64,000 bases of DNA from Streptomyces sp. NBC_00370 (GTDB lineage Bacteria > Actinomycetota > Actinomycetes > Streptomycetales > Streptomycetaceae). Each line of letters opens with the position of its first letter. Position 1 is the first letter of the stretch. Shown here one piece after another: positions 52,363 through 59,811 of the stretch. The notes under the pieces are model-generated. The model was not told the origin of the DNA, ran no database searches, and was given only the letters and a program-made list of their open reading frames with translations. The stretch spans positions 3,751,501 through 3,815,500 of the forward strand of contig NZ_CP107968.1 of assembly GCF_036084755.1 (NCBI RefSeq), written 5' to 3'. The translations under genes and the position numbers were made by a program.

Positions 52363-53790
52363 ATGGTCTCCGAGCAAGCCGCCCAGGTACTCGTCGCGTC
52401 CAACCGCGGCCCCGTCTCGTACACCCTCCGTGACGACGGGGAGCTGGAGGCCAGGCGCGGCGGGGGCGGGCTGGTCTCCGGCCTGTCCGCCATAGGCCCC
52501 GACACGGACGCCGTGTGGGTCTGCGCCGCGCTCGGCGAGGGCGACCGCGAGGCGGTGCGCCGCACCGGCGGCCGGCTCGACCAGGCCGACACGGGCGACC
52601 AGCGGGTACGGATGCTCGGCATCGCGCCCGAGGTGTACGCCGACGCGTACAACGCCGTCGCGAACTCCACGCTCTGGTTCGTCCACCACATGCTTTACCA
52701 GACCCCGCTCGAACCGGCCTTCGGCCCGGAGTTCCGCGCGCAGTGGGCGTCGTACGAGGCGTACAACCGCGCCTTCGCCGAGGCCCTGGCCGACGAGGCG
52801 GGCGACGGCGCGGCCGTGCTGGTGCAGGACTACCACCTGGCGCTGGTGCCGGGGATGCTGCGGGCGCTGCGGCCCGATCTGCGGATCGGCCACTTCTCGC
52901 ACACCCCGTGGGCGCCGGTGGACTACTTCCGGCTGCTGCCGGACGACATCGCGCGCCAGCTGCTGCGCGGCATCCTCGGCGCCGACCGCGCCGCCTTCCT
53001 GACCCACCGGTGGGCCGACGCGTTCACCGCCTGCTGTACGGAACTGCTCGGCGACACCGGCAAGACCCGGATCGGGGTGCACAGCCTGGGCGCCGACGCC
53101 GACTTCCTGCGGGAGCGTGCGCACCGCGCGGACGTGGACGACAGGATCGTGTCGCTGCGGGAGCAGATCGGCGAGGCCGACGGCGCGCCGCGCAAGGCGA
53201 TCGTCCGGGTCGACCGCACGGAACTGTCCAAGAACATCGTGCGCGGCATGCTCGCCTACCGGCAGCTGCTGACCGACCGCCCCGAGTGGCGCGGACGCGT
53301 CGTGCATGTCGCCTTCGCCTATCCGTCCCGGCAGGATCTCGCCGTCTACCGCTCGTACACGGCGGAGGTGCAGCGGGTCGCCGAGGAGATCAACGAGGAG
53401 TTCGGCCAGGAGGGCTGGCTGCCGGTCGTGCTGCATGTCGAGGACGACTTCGCCCGCTCGCTCGCCTCGTACCGGCTGGCGGACGTGGCGCTGGTCAACC
53501 CGATCAGGGACGGGATGAACCTGGTCGCGAAGGAGATCCCGGTGGTCTCCGACAACGGCTGCGCGCTGGTGCTGTCCCGGGAGGCGGGGGCGTACGAGGA
53601 GCTGGGCGAGGACGCGGTGGTGGTGAACCCGTACGACATCTCGGCGACGGCAGCCGCGCTGCACACGGCGCTGACGATGCCGGACGACGAACGCACGCAG
53701 CGCACGAAGCGCCTCGCGGCGGCGGCTACGGCACTGCCGCCGCAGCGCTGGTTCCTGGACCAGCTGGAGGCGCTGCGCGCGCTGGAGTGA
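52363..53790 (+). CDS. otsA: Trehalose-6-phosphate synthase (GT20)
   Basis: A 475-residue glycosyltransferase joining glucose from a nucleotide-sugar to glucose 6-phosphate. GT20 landmarks are VLVASNRGPVSY, the GGGGLVSGL loop, NSTLWFVHHMLYQTP, VQDYHLALVPGMLR, GHFSHTPWAP, VDRTELSKNIVRG (the R-x5-K phosphate site) and DVALVNPIRDGMNLVAKE with the nucleotide-binding Glu. The sequence GVHSLGADADF replaces the more usual PIGID motif, as in other actinobacteria. otsB lies 2.4 kb away on the other strand. Confidence 0.92.
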   Translation: MVSEQAAQVLVASNRGPVSYTLRDDGELEARRGGGGLVSGLSAIGPDTDAVWVCAALGEGDREAVRRTGGRLDQADTGDQRVRMLGIAPEVYADAYNAVANSTLWFVHHMLYQTPLEPAFGPEFRAQWASYEAYNRAFAEALADEAGDGAAVLVQDYHLALVPGMLRALRPDLRIGHFSHTPWAPVDYFRLLPDDIARQLLRGILGADRAAFLTHRWADAFTACCTELLGDTGKTRIGVHSLGADADFLRERAHRADVDDRIVSLREQIGEADGAPRKAIVRVDRTELSKNIVRGMLAYRQLLTDRPEWRGRVVHVAFAYPSRQDLAVYRSYTAEVQRVAEEINEEFGQEGWLPVVLHVEDDFARSLASYRLADVALVNPIRDGMNLVAKEIPVVSDNGCALVLSREAGAYEELGEDAVVVNPYDISATAAALHTALTMPDDERTQRTKRLAAAATALPPQRWFLDQLEALRALE

Positions 53791-53792
53791 GC

Positions 53793-53814
53793 GACGGCTG
53801 TCGTGACAGCCGTC
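53793..53814. terminator. Hairpin between otsA and gap
   Basis: GACGGCTGTC and GACAGCCGTC (10 bp) around a 2-base spacer, directly after the otsA stop and 11 bp past the stop of the convergent gap gene. It can serve both. Confidence 0.8.
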
Positions 53815-53825
53815 CGGCTGTCACG

Positions 53826-54824
53826 TCAGCCGGCCGCGAGCAGTTCGAGTGTGTCGATCACGCGGTTCGAGAAGCCCCACTCGTTGTCGTACCAGGCGAC
53901 GACCTTGACGTGCCTGCCGTCGACACGGGTGAGGGCCGAATCGAAGATCGCCGACGCCGGGTTGCCCGTGATGTCCGACGACACGAGCGCGTCGTCGGAG
54001 TATTCGAGTACGCCGGCGAGCGGCCCGTCGGCCGCCTTGCGGTACGCCGCCAGCACGTCGTCGCGTGTGACGTCGCGCGCGACCGTCGTGTTCAGTTCGA
54101 CGATCGAACCCACCGGCACGGGCACCCGGATCGAGTCGCCGGAGAGCTTGCCGTCGAGCTGGGGCAGCACGAGACCGATCGCCTTCGCCGCACCGGTCGT
54201 GGTCGGCACGATGTTCACCGCGGCAGCGCGGGCGCGGCGGGCGTCGCGGTGCGGACCGTCCTGCAGGTTCTGCTCCTGCGTGTAGGCGTGCACCGTCGTC
54301 ATGAAGCCGTGCTCGATGCCGGCGAGTTCGTCGAGGACGGACGCCAGCGGCGCGAGCGCGTTGGTCGTGCACGAGGCGTTCGAGACGACCGTGTGCGTGG
54401 CCGGGTCGTACGCGTCGGTGTTGACGCCGAACGCGAGCGTGACATCGGCGCCGTCAGCGGGCGCGCTGACCAGCACGCGCTTCGCGCCCGCCTCGATGTG
54501 GGTGCGGGCGGCCTTGGCCGATGTGAAGCGGCCGGTCGACTCAAGGACGATGTCGATGCCCAGCTCGGCCCACGGCAGCTGCGCCGGGTCGCGCTCGGCG
54601 AGCACGGTGATGCGACGGCCGTCCACGACGAGGGTCTGCCCGTCCACGGTCACGGGGCGGCCGAGCCGGCCCGCCGTCGTGTCGAAGGCGAGCAGCCGCG
54701 CGAGAGCGGCGGGTTCGGTGAGGTCGTTGACGGCGACGACGTCGAGGTCGGTGTCGCGTTCGAGCAGCGCGCGCAGCACATTGCGTCCGATGCGGCCGAA
54801 TCCGTTGATGGCGATGCGAGTCAT
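53826..54824 (-). CDS. gap: Glyceraldehyde-3-phosphate dehydrogenase, type I
   Basis: A 332-residue glycolytic dehydrogenase. The Rossmann motif is INGFGRIGRNVLR and NAD specificity is suggested by VVAVNDLT, with Asp following Asn. The catalytic Cys is in SNASCTTNALAPL, the catalytic His in the usual later position, and the C-terminal YDNEWGFSNR motif is present. Streptomycetes usually have more than one gap gene, so this may not be the main glycolytic copy. AAAGGGA precedes the ATG at 54824. Divergence from the neighbours and a GlxA-type regulator just upstream raise the possibility of specific control. Confidence 0.93.
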   Translation of the reverse strand: MTRIAINGFGRIGRNVLRALLERDTDLDVVAVNDLTEPAALARLLAFDTTAGRLGRPVTVDGQTLVVDGRRITVLAERDPAQLPWAELGIDIVLESTGRFTSAKAARTHIEAGAKRVLVSAPADGADVTLAFGVNTDAYDPATHTVVSNASCTTNALAPLASVLDELAGIEHGFMTTVHAYTQEQNLQDGPHRDARRARAAAVNIVPTTTGAAKAIGLVLPQLDGKLSGDSIRVPVPVGSIVELNTTVARDVTRDDVLAAYRKAADGPLAGVLEYSDDALVSSDITGNPASAIFDSALTRVDGRHVKVVAWYDNEWGFSNRVIDTLELLAAG

Positions 54825-54921
54825 GAGTGGGGTCCCTTTCTGTCTCACCATCAGCGTCCCGCGCGGTGCGGGCCGGTGGCAGCGGCAGGATCGCCAGGGT
54901 CCGCAAGGATCGCGCCACGGA

Positions 54922-55887
54922 CTATTCCCGCTGGTCACCTTGGGCGAAGGTGCGGCGGTACTCGCTCGGCGTGGTGTCGAGGACGCGGTGGAAGTGCAGC
55001 CGCAGATTCGCACCGGTGCCCAGACCGACGTCCACGGCGATCTGCTCGACGCTCCGCTGCGAACGTTCGAGCAGCTCACGGGCCACGTCGATGCGGGCGC
55101 GCATGACCCACTGCATCGGGGTGTACCCGGTGTCCTCGACGAAGCGCCGGGAGAACGTGCGCGGCGACACCCGCGCGTGCCCGGCGAGCACTTCAAGGGT
55201 GAGCGGATCGCCCAGCCGGTGCAGCGCCCACTCCCGGGTGGCGGCGAACCGCTCACCGAGCGGCTCGGGCACACTGCGCGGCACGTACTGCGCCTGGCCG
55301 CCGCTGCGGTACGGGGCGGCGACGAGGCGGCGCGCCGCGTGGTTGGAAGCGGCGACCCCCAGATCGCCGCGCAGGATGTGCAGACACAGGTCGATGCCGG
55401 ACGCGGCGCCGGCCGAGGTCAGCACACTGCCCTCGTCCACGAACAGCACGTTCTCGTCGACCCGGACCAGCGGTCGCTTCGCCGCGAGCGCCTGCGTGTA
55501 GTGCCAGTGCGTCGTGGCGCGCTTGCCGTCGAGCAGCCCGGTGGCGGCGAGCGCGAAGGCACCCGTCGAAATGGCGGCGAGCCGCGCACCCCGGGCGTGC
55601 GCGGCGACCAACGCCTCGACCACGGCGGGCGGCGGGTCGTCGCGGTCCGGGTGCCGGTAGCCGGGGACGAAGACGATGTCGGCCCAGGCGAGCGCTTCGA
55701 GCCCGTGGGCGACGGAGTACGCGAGACCGTCACCACCGGTCACAAGACCGGGCGCCGCGCCGCACATCCGCACCTCGTACGGCATGCTCGCGCGGGTCGT
55801 GAACACCTGCGCGGGGATACCGACATCGAGGGGCTTGGCGCCTTCGAGCACGAGAACGGCGACGTGATGCAGGGGCGGGGGCGGCAC
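54922..55887 (-). CDS. GlxA-family transcriptional regulator (DJ-1/PfpI + AraC)
   Basis: A 321-residue regulator. Residues 5-175 form a DJ-1/PfpI-like domain (HHVAVLVLEGAKPLDVGIPAQVF ... RLAAISTGAFALAATGLLDGKRATTHW) in which Thr replaces the usual nucleophile-site Cys, so peptidase activity is unlikely. Residues 215-315 hold a double-HTH AraC domain (LTLEVLAGHARVSPRTFSRRFVEDTGYTPMQWVMRARIDVARELL). The GTG at 55887 is the only reasonable start and has a weak ribosome-binding site. It lies 97 bp upstream of gap on the same strand and might control it; the ligand is unknown. Confidence 0.88.
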   Translation of the reverse strand: MPPPPLHHVAVLVLEGAKPLDVGIPAQVFTTRASMPYEVRMCGAAPGLVTGGDGLAYSVAHGLEALAWADIVFVPGYRHPDRDDPPPAVVEALVAAHARGARLAAISTGAFALAATGLLDGKRATTHWHYTQALAAKRPLVRVDENVLFVDEGSVLTSAGAASGIDLCLHILRGDLGVAASNHAARRLVAAPYRSGGQAQYVPRSVPEPLGERFAATREWALHRLGDPLTLEVLAGHARVSPRTFSRRFVEDTGYTPMQWVMRARIDVARELLERSQRSVEQIAVDVGLGTGANLRLHFHRVLDTTPSEYRRTFAQGDQRE

Positions 55888-56099
55888 GGGACCGAGCGTA
55901 CCGGCGGACGCCGCCCGGAACGGGTGCGCAGGTGCCGGACCGGCGACGGGCGCCCGCCGCGGCTGCGGCTGGTGCCACGTCGCTGCCGGGGAGTGCCCTT
56001 GGCCCCTTGTGGGCGAGAGCCGCTCCAGCGTGGCGGCAAAGCCGCCAACGCGTGCGCCGACCGCCGCCGCCGTCCGGTCTGATCCGCAGACCGGGCCCG
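55888..56099. other. Intergenic region upstream of the GlxA-type gene
   Basis: No gene is seen. The region should hold the promoter for the GlxA-type regulator. It joins the inverted-repeat element at 56100-56241, making about 350 bp without coding sequence. Confidence 0.4.
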
Positions 56100-56241
56100 A
56101 GGCCCTGTCCGGCCCCGCGAGCACCGCAAGATCCCACCGGCACTGTTTGCGCGTGAGGGACGCCCGCCGTGCAGCCGGCGCATGGTCACGGCGGTACGTG
56201 TGACCGCAAGGCGACCGGGCGAAGCTTGCCGGACAGGGCCT
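56100..56241. repeat. 142-bp element bounded by 14-bp inverted repeats
   Basis: AGGCCCTGTCCGGC (56100-56113) and GCCGGACAGGGCCT (56228-56241) are perfect inverted repeats enclosing 114 bp of non-coding DNA. The right end reads CTAGGCCCTGTCC from the otsB side and overlaps the otsB stop codon TAG. The layout resembles the terminal repeats of an IS5-type element or a MITE, with an AGCTTC-like subterminal word at one end only. No transposase fragment is inside. I do not see a clear target duplication. Confidence 0.55.
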
Positions 56242-57094
56242 AGTCCGCCACCGCCGCCGCCAAGTCGGCCAGGAAGTCCGCCACCGCTCCCGGGCCCGGG
56301 AGTACCAGGTCCGCGCCTGCCGTCATCTCCGGGACCTCCGTGCCTCCGCTGCACACCAGCAGACCCGGGTGGCCTTCCGCGCGCAGCCGGTCCACGGCAG
56401 CGAACGCCGGGAGGTCGCCCAGGTCGTCGCCCGCGTACAGGACCGTCTCCGCGCCGACCTCGCGTACGTACTCGGCGAGGGCGACGCCCTTGTCCATGCC
56501 GGGCGGGCGCAGTTCTAGGACCATCCGGCCCGGTTCCAGCATCAGGCCGTGCCGGTCCGCCAGCTCGGCCAGCGGCTCGCGCAGTGCGTCGAAGGCGGCC
56601 TGCGGATCGGCGGCACGCCGGGTGTGGACGGCGACCGCCTGGCCTTTCTCCTCTATCCAGGTGCCCCGCCAGGCCCCGAACTTGTCGAGGAATCCGGGCA
56701 GTTCGGCGCGGGCCGCCGCGACGCCCGGATGCGGCGCCGGGGTGCGTACGGTGCCGGTGACCGCGTCCCAGCGCTCGGCGCCGTAATGGCCGAGGACCAC
56801 GAGATGGTCCAGGCCCGGTACGCCGGCGAAGCCGCCGTACCGTACGGCGACCCCGGCGGGACGGCCGGTGACCACGGCGACGGAAGCGACGCGCGGCGCG
56901 AGGGCGGCGAGTGCGGGCACGGCGCGCGGGTGCGCGCGGGCCTGTTCGGGGTCGGGGACGATGTCGGCGAGGGTGCCGTCGAAGTCGAGCGCCACGACGG
57001 CTTTGCCGGGCCTGGCCAGGAGCGCGGCCAGTCCTTCGGCGCCTGCGGCGGTGGTCGGATGCGGCAGGGAGTGCGGGTTGCTGCCCATGCTCAC
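56240..57094 (-). CDS. otsB: Trehalose-6-phosphate phosphatase
   Basis: A 284-residue HAD phosphatase completing trehalose synthesis. Motif I is LDFDGTLADI (Asp37, Asp39), motif II is VAVVTGRPAG, and motif IV is LYAGDDLGDLPAF. The cap region includes YGAERWDAVTG and VAVHTRRAADP. The start is a GTG at 57094 or an ATG at 57088. The stop codon TAG falls in the boundary of the inverted-repeat element, so the last codons may have been set by that insertion. The DUF3263 gene lies 14 bp upstream on the same strand. Confidence 0.9.
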   Translation of the reverse strand: MSMGSNPHSLPHPTTAAGAEGLAALLARPGKAVVALDFDGTLADIVPDPEQARAHPRAVPALAALAPRVASVAVVTGRPAGVAVRYGGFAGVPGLDHLVVLGHYGAERWDAVTGTVRTPAPHPGVAAARAELPGFLDKFGAWRGTWIEEKGQAVAVHTRRAADPQAAFDALREPLAELADRHGLMLEPGRMVLELRPPGMDKGVALAEYVREVGAETVLYAGDDLGDLPAFAAVDRLRAEGHPGLLVCSGGTEVPEMTAGADLVLPGPGAVADFLADLAAAVAD

Positions 57095-57108
57095 GACCTT
57101 ATCGAGCC

Positions 57109-57453
57109 TCAGCGCTGCGCGCGGTGGGCCTCCCTGATCCTGCGCAGCCTGTTCACCGTCACCGGGTCGTGCGCGAGCGCCAGCGGGTCGTCGAGGAGGG
57201 CTCGGAGCAGCTGGTAGTAGCGGGTCGGCGAGAGGCCCAGCTGCTCCCGTATCGCCCGCTCCTTGGCGCCGGGGCCCGGCCAGCCGACCCGCTCCATGCC
57301 GAGCACGGCACGGTCACGGTCCGACAGCTCACGGTCGGACAGCGCACGTTCGCCCGGCTCGGGTTCGGCCGGCTCGGGTTCGGCCGACTCGGGTTCGCCC
57401 GACTCGGGTTCGGCCGGCTCGGGTTCGGCCTCAGCGGCGTGGTCTTGTTCCAT
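57109..57453 (-). CDS. DUF3263 protein with Glu/Pro repeat
   Basis: A 114-residue protein. The C-terminal 75 residues match the actinobacterial DUF3263 family: LSDRDRAVLGMERVGWPGPGAKERAIREQLGLSPTRYYQLLRALLDDPLALAHDPVTVNRLRRIREA. The helix-turn-helix-like pattern suggests DNA binding. Residues 8-34 are an acidic EPEPAEPESGE-type repeat encoded by five 15-bp units. It probably shares a transcript with otsB and is divergent from nagK across the DasR-like box. Confidence 0.85.
   Translation of the reverse strand: MEQDHAAEAEPEPAEPESGEPESAEPEPAEPEPGERALSDRELSDRDRAVLGMERVGWPGPGAKERAIREQLGLSPTRYYQLLRALLDDPLALAHDPVTVNRLRRIREAHRAQR
57356..57430 (-). repeat. Five 15-bp tandem repeats coding Glu/Pro-rich pentapeptides
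   Basis: The + strand units GGCTCGGGTTCGGCC and GACTCGGGTTCGGCC occur five times with one or two base changes. On the coding strand they give EPEPA or EPESG/EPESA pentapeptides at the N-terminus of the DUF3263 protein. Confidence 0.88.
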
Positions 57454-57528
57454 GGCGCAGCCACGCTACCCGGCGGCACCGACATTCTTCGGAATCGAAG
57501 TTTGTATGGGTGCAGAACAATCCCGGGC

Positions 57529-57544
57529 AGTGGACTAGACCTTT
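57529..57544 (+). promoter_or_regulatory. DasR-responsive element (dre) upstream of nagK
   Basis: AGTGGACTAGACCTTT matches the dre consensus AGTGGTCTAGACCACT at 13 of 16 positions and lies 29 bp before the nagK start. The nagKA operon of S. coelicolor is a known DasR target, so GlcNAc-responsive repression is expected. An overlapping AGACCT-N5-AGGTCT inverted repeat (57537-57553) adds further symmetry. Confidence 0.82.
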
Positions 57545-57572
57545 CATAGGTCTTCGCGGGAGACTGTCTCCC

Positions 57573-58505
57573 GTGGAACACGTCATCGCCCTCGATGTGG
57601 GCGGCACCGGTATGAAAGCCGCCCTGATGGGCGCCGACGGCACGTTGCTGCACGAGGCCCGCCGGCCCACCGGCAGGGAGCGTGGCGCGGGCGCCGTCGT
57701 CGAGACGATCCTCGGTTTCGCCGCCGAACTGCGCGCCTACGGCGTACAGCAGTTCGGAGAGAGCGCTCTCGCCGCCGGCGTCGCCGTCCCCGGCATCGTC
57801 GACGCGGAGCGCGGCATCGCCGTGTACTCCGCCAATCTCGGCTGGCAGGACGTACCGCTGCGCGACCTGCTCGGCGCCCGCCTCGGCGGGATCCCCGTGG
57901 CGCTGGGGCACGACGTGCGCACCGGCGGCCTCGCCGAGGGGCGGCTCGGCGCCGGCCGGGGGGCCGACCGGTTCCTGTTCATGCCGCTGGGCACCGGGAT
58001 CGCCGGGGCCATCGGGATCAACGGCTCGATCGAGGCCGGCGCGCACGGCTACGCGGGCGAGATCGGCCATGTCGTGGTCCGCCCCGACGGACCCGTGTGC
58101 GGCTGCGGACAGCGCGGCTGTCTGGAGACGCTCGCCTCGGCCGCCGCCGTGACCCGGGCCTGGGCCGAGACCAGCGGCGACCCGCTGGCGGACGCCGCCG
58201 ACTGCGCCAAGGCCGTGGAGTCGGGCGACCCCGCGGCCGTCGAGGTGTGGCGCGACACGATCGACGCGCTCGCCGCCGGGCTCGTCACCGCACTCACGCT
58301 GCTCGACCCCAGCACAATGATCATCGGCGGCGGACTCGCCGAAGCGGGGGAAACCTTGTTCACGCCGCTGCGTGCCGCGGTCGAGGAGAAGGTGACGTTC
58401 CAGAAACTGCCCACCATCGTCCCCGCCGCCCTCGGGGACACCGCCGGACGCCTGGGCGCAGGGCTGCTCGCCTGGGATCTGCTCTCCACGGAGGTAACCA
58501 CCTGA
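57573..58505 (+). CDS. nagK: ROK-family N-acetylglucosamine kinase
   Basis: A 310-residue sugar kinase of the ROK family. The phosphate loop is ALDVGGTGMKAAL near residue 6 and the catalytic region contains LGHDVRTGGLAEGRLGAGRG. The zinc motif CGCGQRGCLETLAS (about residues 175-188) is intact. The DasR box upstream and the 1-bp overlap with nagA identify it as the GlcNAc kinase of the nagKA operon, giving GlcNAc 6-phosphate. The GTG at 57573 is preceded by GGGAGA inside a CGGGAGAC-T-GTCTCCCG palindrome (57557-57573) that could mask the ribosome-binding site. Confidence 0.88.
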   Translation: MEHVIALDVGGTGMKAALMGADGTLLHEARRPTGRERGAGAVVETILGFAAELRAYGVQQFGESALAAGVAVPGIVDAERGIAVYSANLGWQDVPLRDLLGARLGGIPVALGHDVRTGGLAEGRLGAGRGADRFLFMPLGTGIAGAIGINGSIEAGAHGYAGEIGHVVVRPDGPVCGCGQRGCLETLASAAAVTRAWAETSGDPLADAADCAKAVESGDPAAVEVWRDTIDALAAGLVTALTLLDPSTMIIGGGLAEAGETLFTPLRAAVEEKVTFQKLPTIVPAALGDTAGRLGAGLLAWDLLSTEVTT

Positions 58506-59671
58506 TGGCCGCAAGCGCCGTACGCACCGCACGCACAGTCCTCGCCGGCGCCCGGGTGGTGCTGCCCGGCGGGACCGTCGACGGCGGCCGGGTGGTCGTC
58601 GAGGACGGCAAGATCGCGGAGGCCGCCCCCGCCGGCGACGCCGCCACCCTGGACCTGACGGGCCACTGGGTGGTCCCCGGCTTCGTCGACATGCACAACC
58701 ACGGCGGCGGCGGGGCCTCCTTCACCTCCGGCTCGGCGGACGACGTGCTCCAGGGCATCGCCACCCACCGCGAGCACGGCACGACCACCGTCGTCGCCTC
58801 CACCGTCACCGGCGAGATGGACTTCCTCGCGCAGCGCGCCGGATTCCTCTCCGAACTGGTCGAGCAGGGCGATCTGGCCGGGATCCACTTCGAGGGCCCC
58901 TTCATCTCCCCCTGCCGCAAGGGCGCCCACAGCGAGGCGCTGCTGCGCGACCCCGACCCCGCCGAGGTGCGCAAGCTGCTCGACGCGGCGCGCGGTACGG
59001 CGAAGATGGTCACCCTCGCCACCGAACTCCCCGGCGGCATCGAGTCCGTACGGCTGCTCGCCGAGCACGGCGTGATCGCGGCGATCGGGCACACGGACGC
59101 GACGTACGAGCAGACCGTCGAGGCCATCGAGGCGGGCGCGACCGTCGCGACGCACCTGTTCAACGCCATGCCGGCGATCGGCCACCGGGCGCCGGGGCCG
59201 ATCGCCGCGCTGCTGGAGGACGAGCGGGTCACCGTCGAACTGATCAACGACGGCACCCATCTGCACCCCGCAGCGCTGGAGTTGGCGTTCCACCGCGCGG
59301 GCGCCGGCCGGGTCGCCTTCATCACGGACGCGATGGACGCGGCGGGCTTCGGTGACGGGCTCTACCAGCTCGGCCCGCTGGCCGTCGAGGTCAAGGACGG
59401 CGTGGCGCGGCTGGTGGAGGGCGGCTCGATCGCGGGCTCGACCCTGACGCTGGACACCGCGTTCCGCAGGGCGGCCACCGTCGACCGGCTGCCGGTCGAG
59501 GACATCGTCAACGCGATCTCCGCCAACCCGGCGAAGCTGCTCGGCCTGTACGACAAGGTCGGCTCGCTGGAGCCGGGCAAGGACGCGGACCTGGTGGTGC
59601 TGGACGCGGACTTCACGCTCAAGGGCGTGCTGCACAAGGGCGAATGGGTCATCGAGCCCGAGCTGGGCTGA
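58505..59671 (+). CDS. nagA: N-acetylglucosamine-6-phosphate deacetylase
   Basis: A 388-residue metal-dependent amidohydrolase converting GlcNAc 6-phosphate to glucosamine 6-phosphate. Metal and substrate motifs are VPGFVDMHNHGGGG (about residues 57-70), GIHFEGPFISPCRKGAH, IGHTDATYEQ, ATHLFNAMPAIGHRAPG, INDGTHLHP and FITDAMDAAG. The ATG at 58505 overlaps the nagK stop by one base (TGATG), so translation is coupled. It completes the path from MurNAc 6-phosphate (murQ) and GlcNAc to glucosamine 6-phosphate. Confidence 0.95.
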   Translation: MAASAVRTARTVLAGARVVLPGGTVDGGRVVVEDGKIAEAAPAGDAATLDLTGHWVVPGFVDMHNHGGGGASFTSGSADDVLQGIATHREHGTTTVVASTVTGEMDFLAQRAGFLSELVEQGDLAGIHFEGPFISPCRKGAHSEALLRDPDPAEVRKLLDAARGTAKMVTLATELPGGIESVRLLAEHGVIAAIGHTDATYEQTVEAIEAGATVATHLFNAMPAIGHRAPGPIAALLEDERVTVELINDGTHLHPAALELAFHRAGAGRVAFITDAMDAAGFGDGLYQLGPLAVEVKDGVARLVEGGSIAGSTLTLDTAFRRAATVDRLPVEDIVNAISANPAKLLGLYDKVGSLEPGKDADLVVLDADFTLKGVLHKGEWVIEPELG

Positions 59672-59697
59672 CGCCGGCGCGGATGCCGGTGGAGGGG

Positions 59698-59737
59698 AAG
59701 CGGTTGGTCCGAGGTCTGGGCCAACCGCTTACTTTTT
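59698..59737 (+). terminator. Intrinsic terminator after nagKA
   Basis: Arms 59698-59710 and 59718-59730 pair over 13 bp with one G-T wobble and a 7-base loop, followed by ACTTTTT. A true T-run is rare in this window. Confidence 0.9.
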
Positions 59738-59811
59738 GGCATGATCGTTCCTGCAGTATGCAATCAACGGCAGGGCAGTTGGCGACAGGCGCGTTCTCGG
59801 GGGTGTGACAG

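Noticed and set aside
50620..53664. 1014-residue minus frame spanning gpgS and otsA
   Set aside because: It runs antisense through two well-supported enzymes and shows only GC-driven composition.
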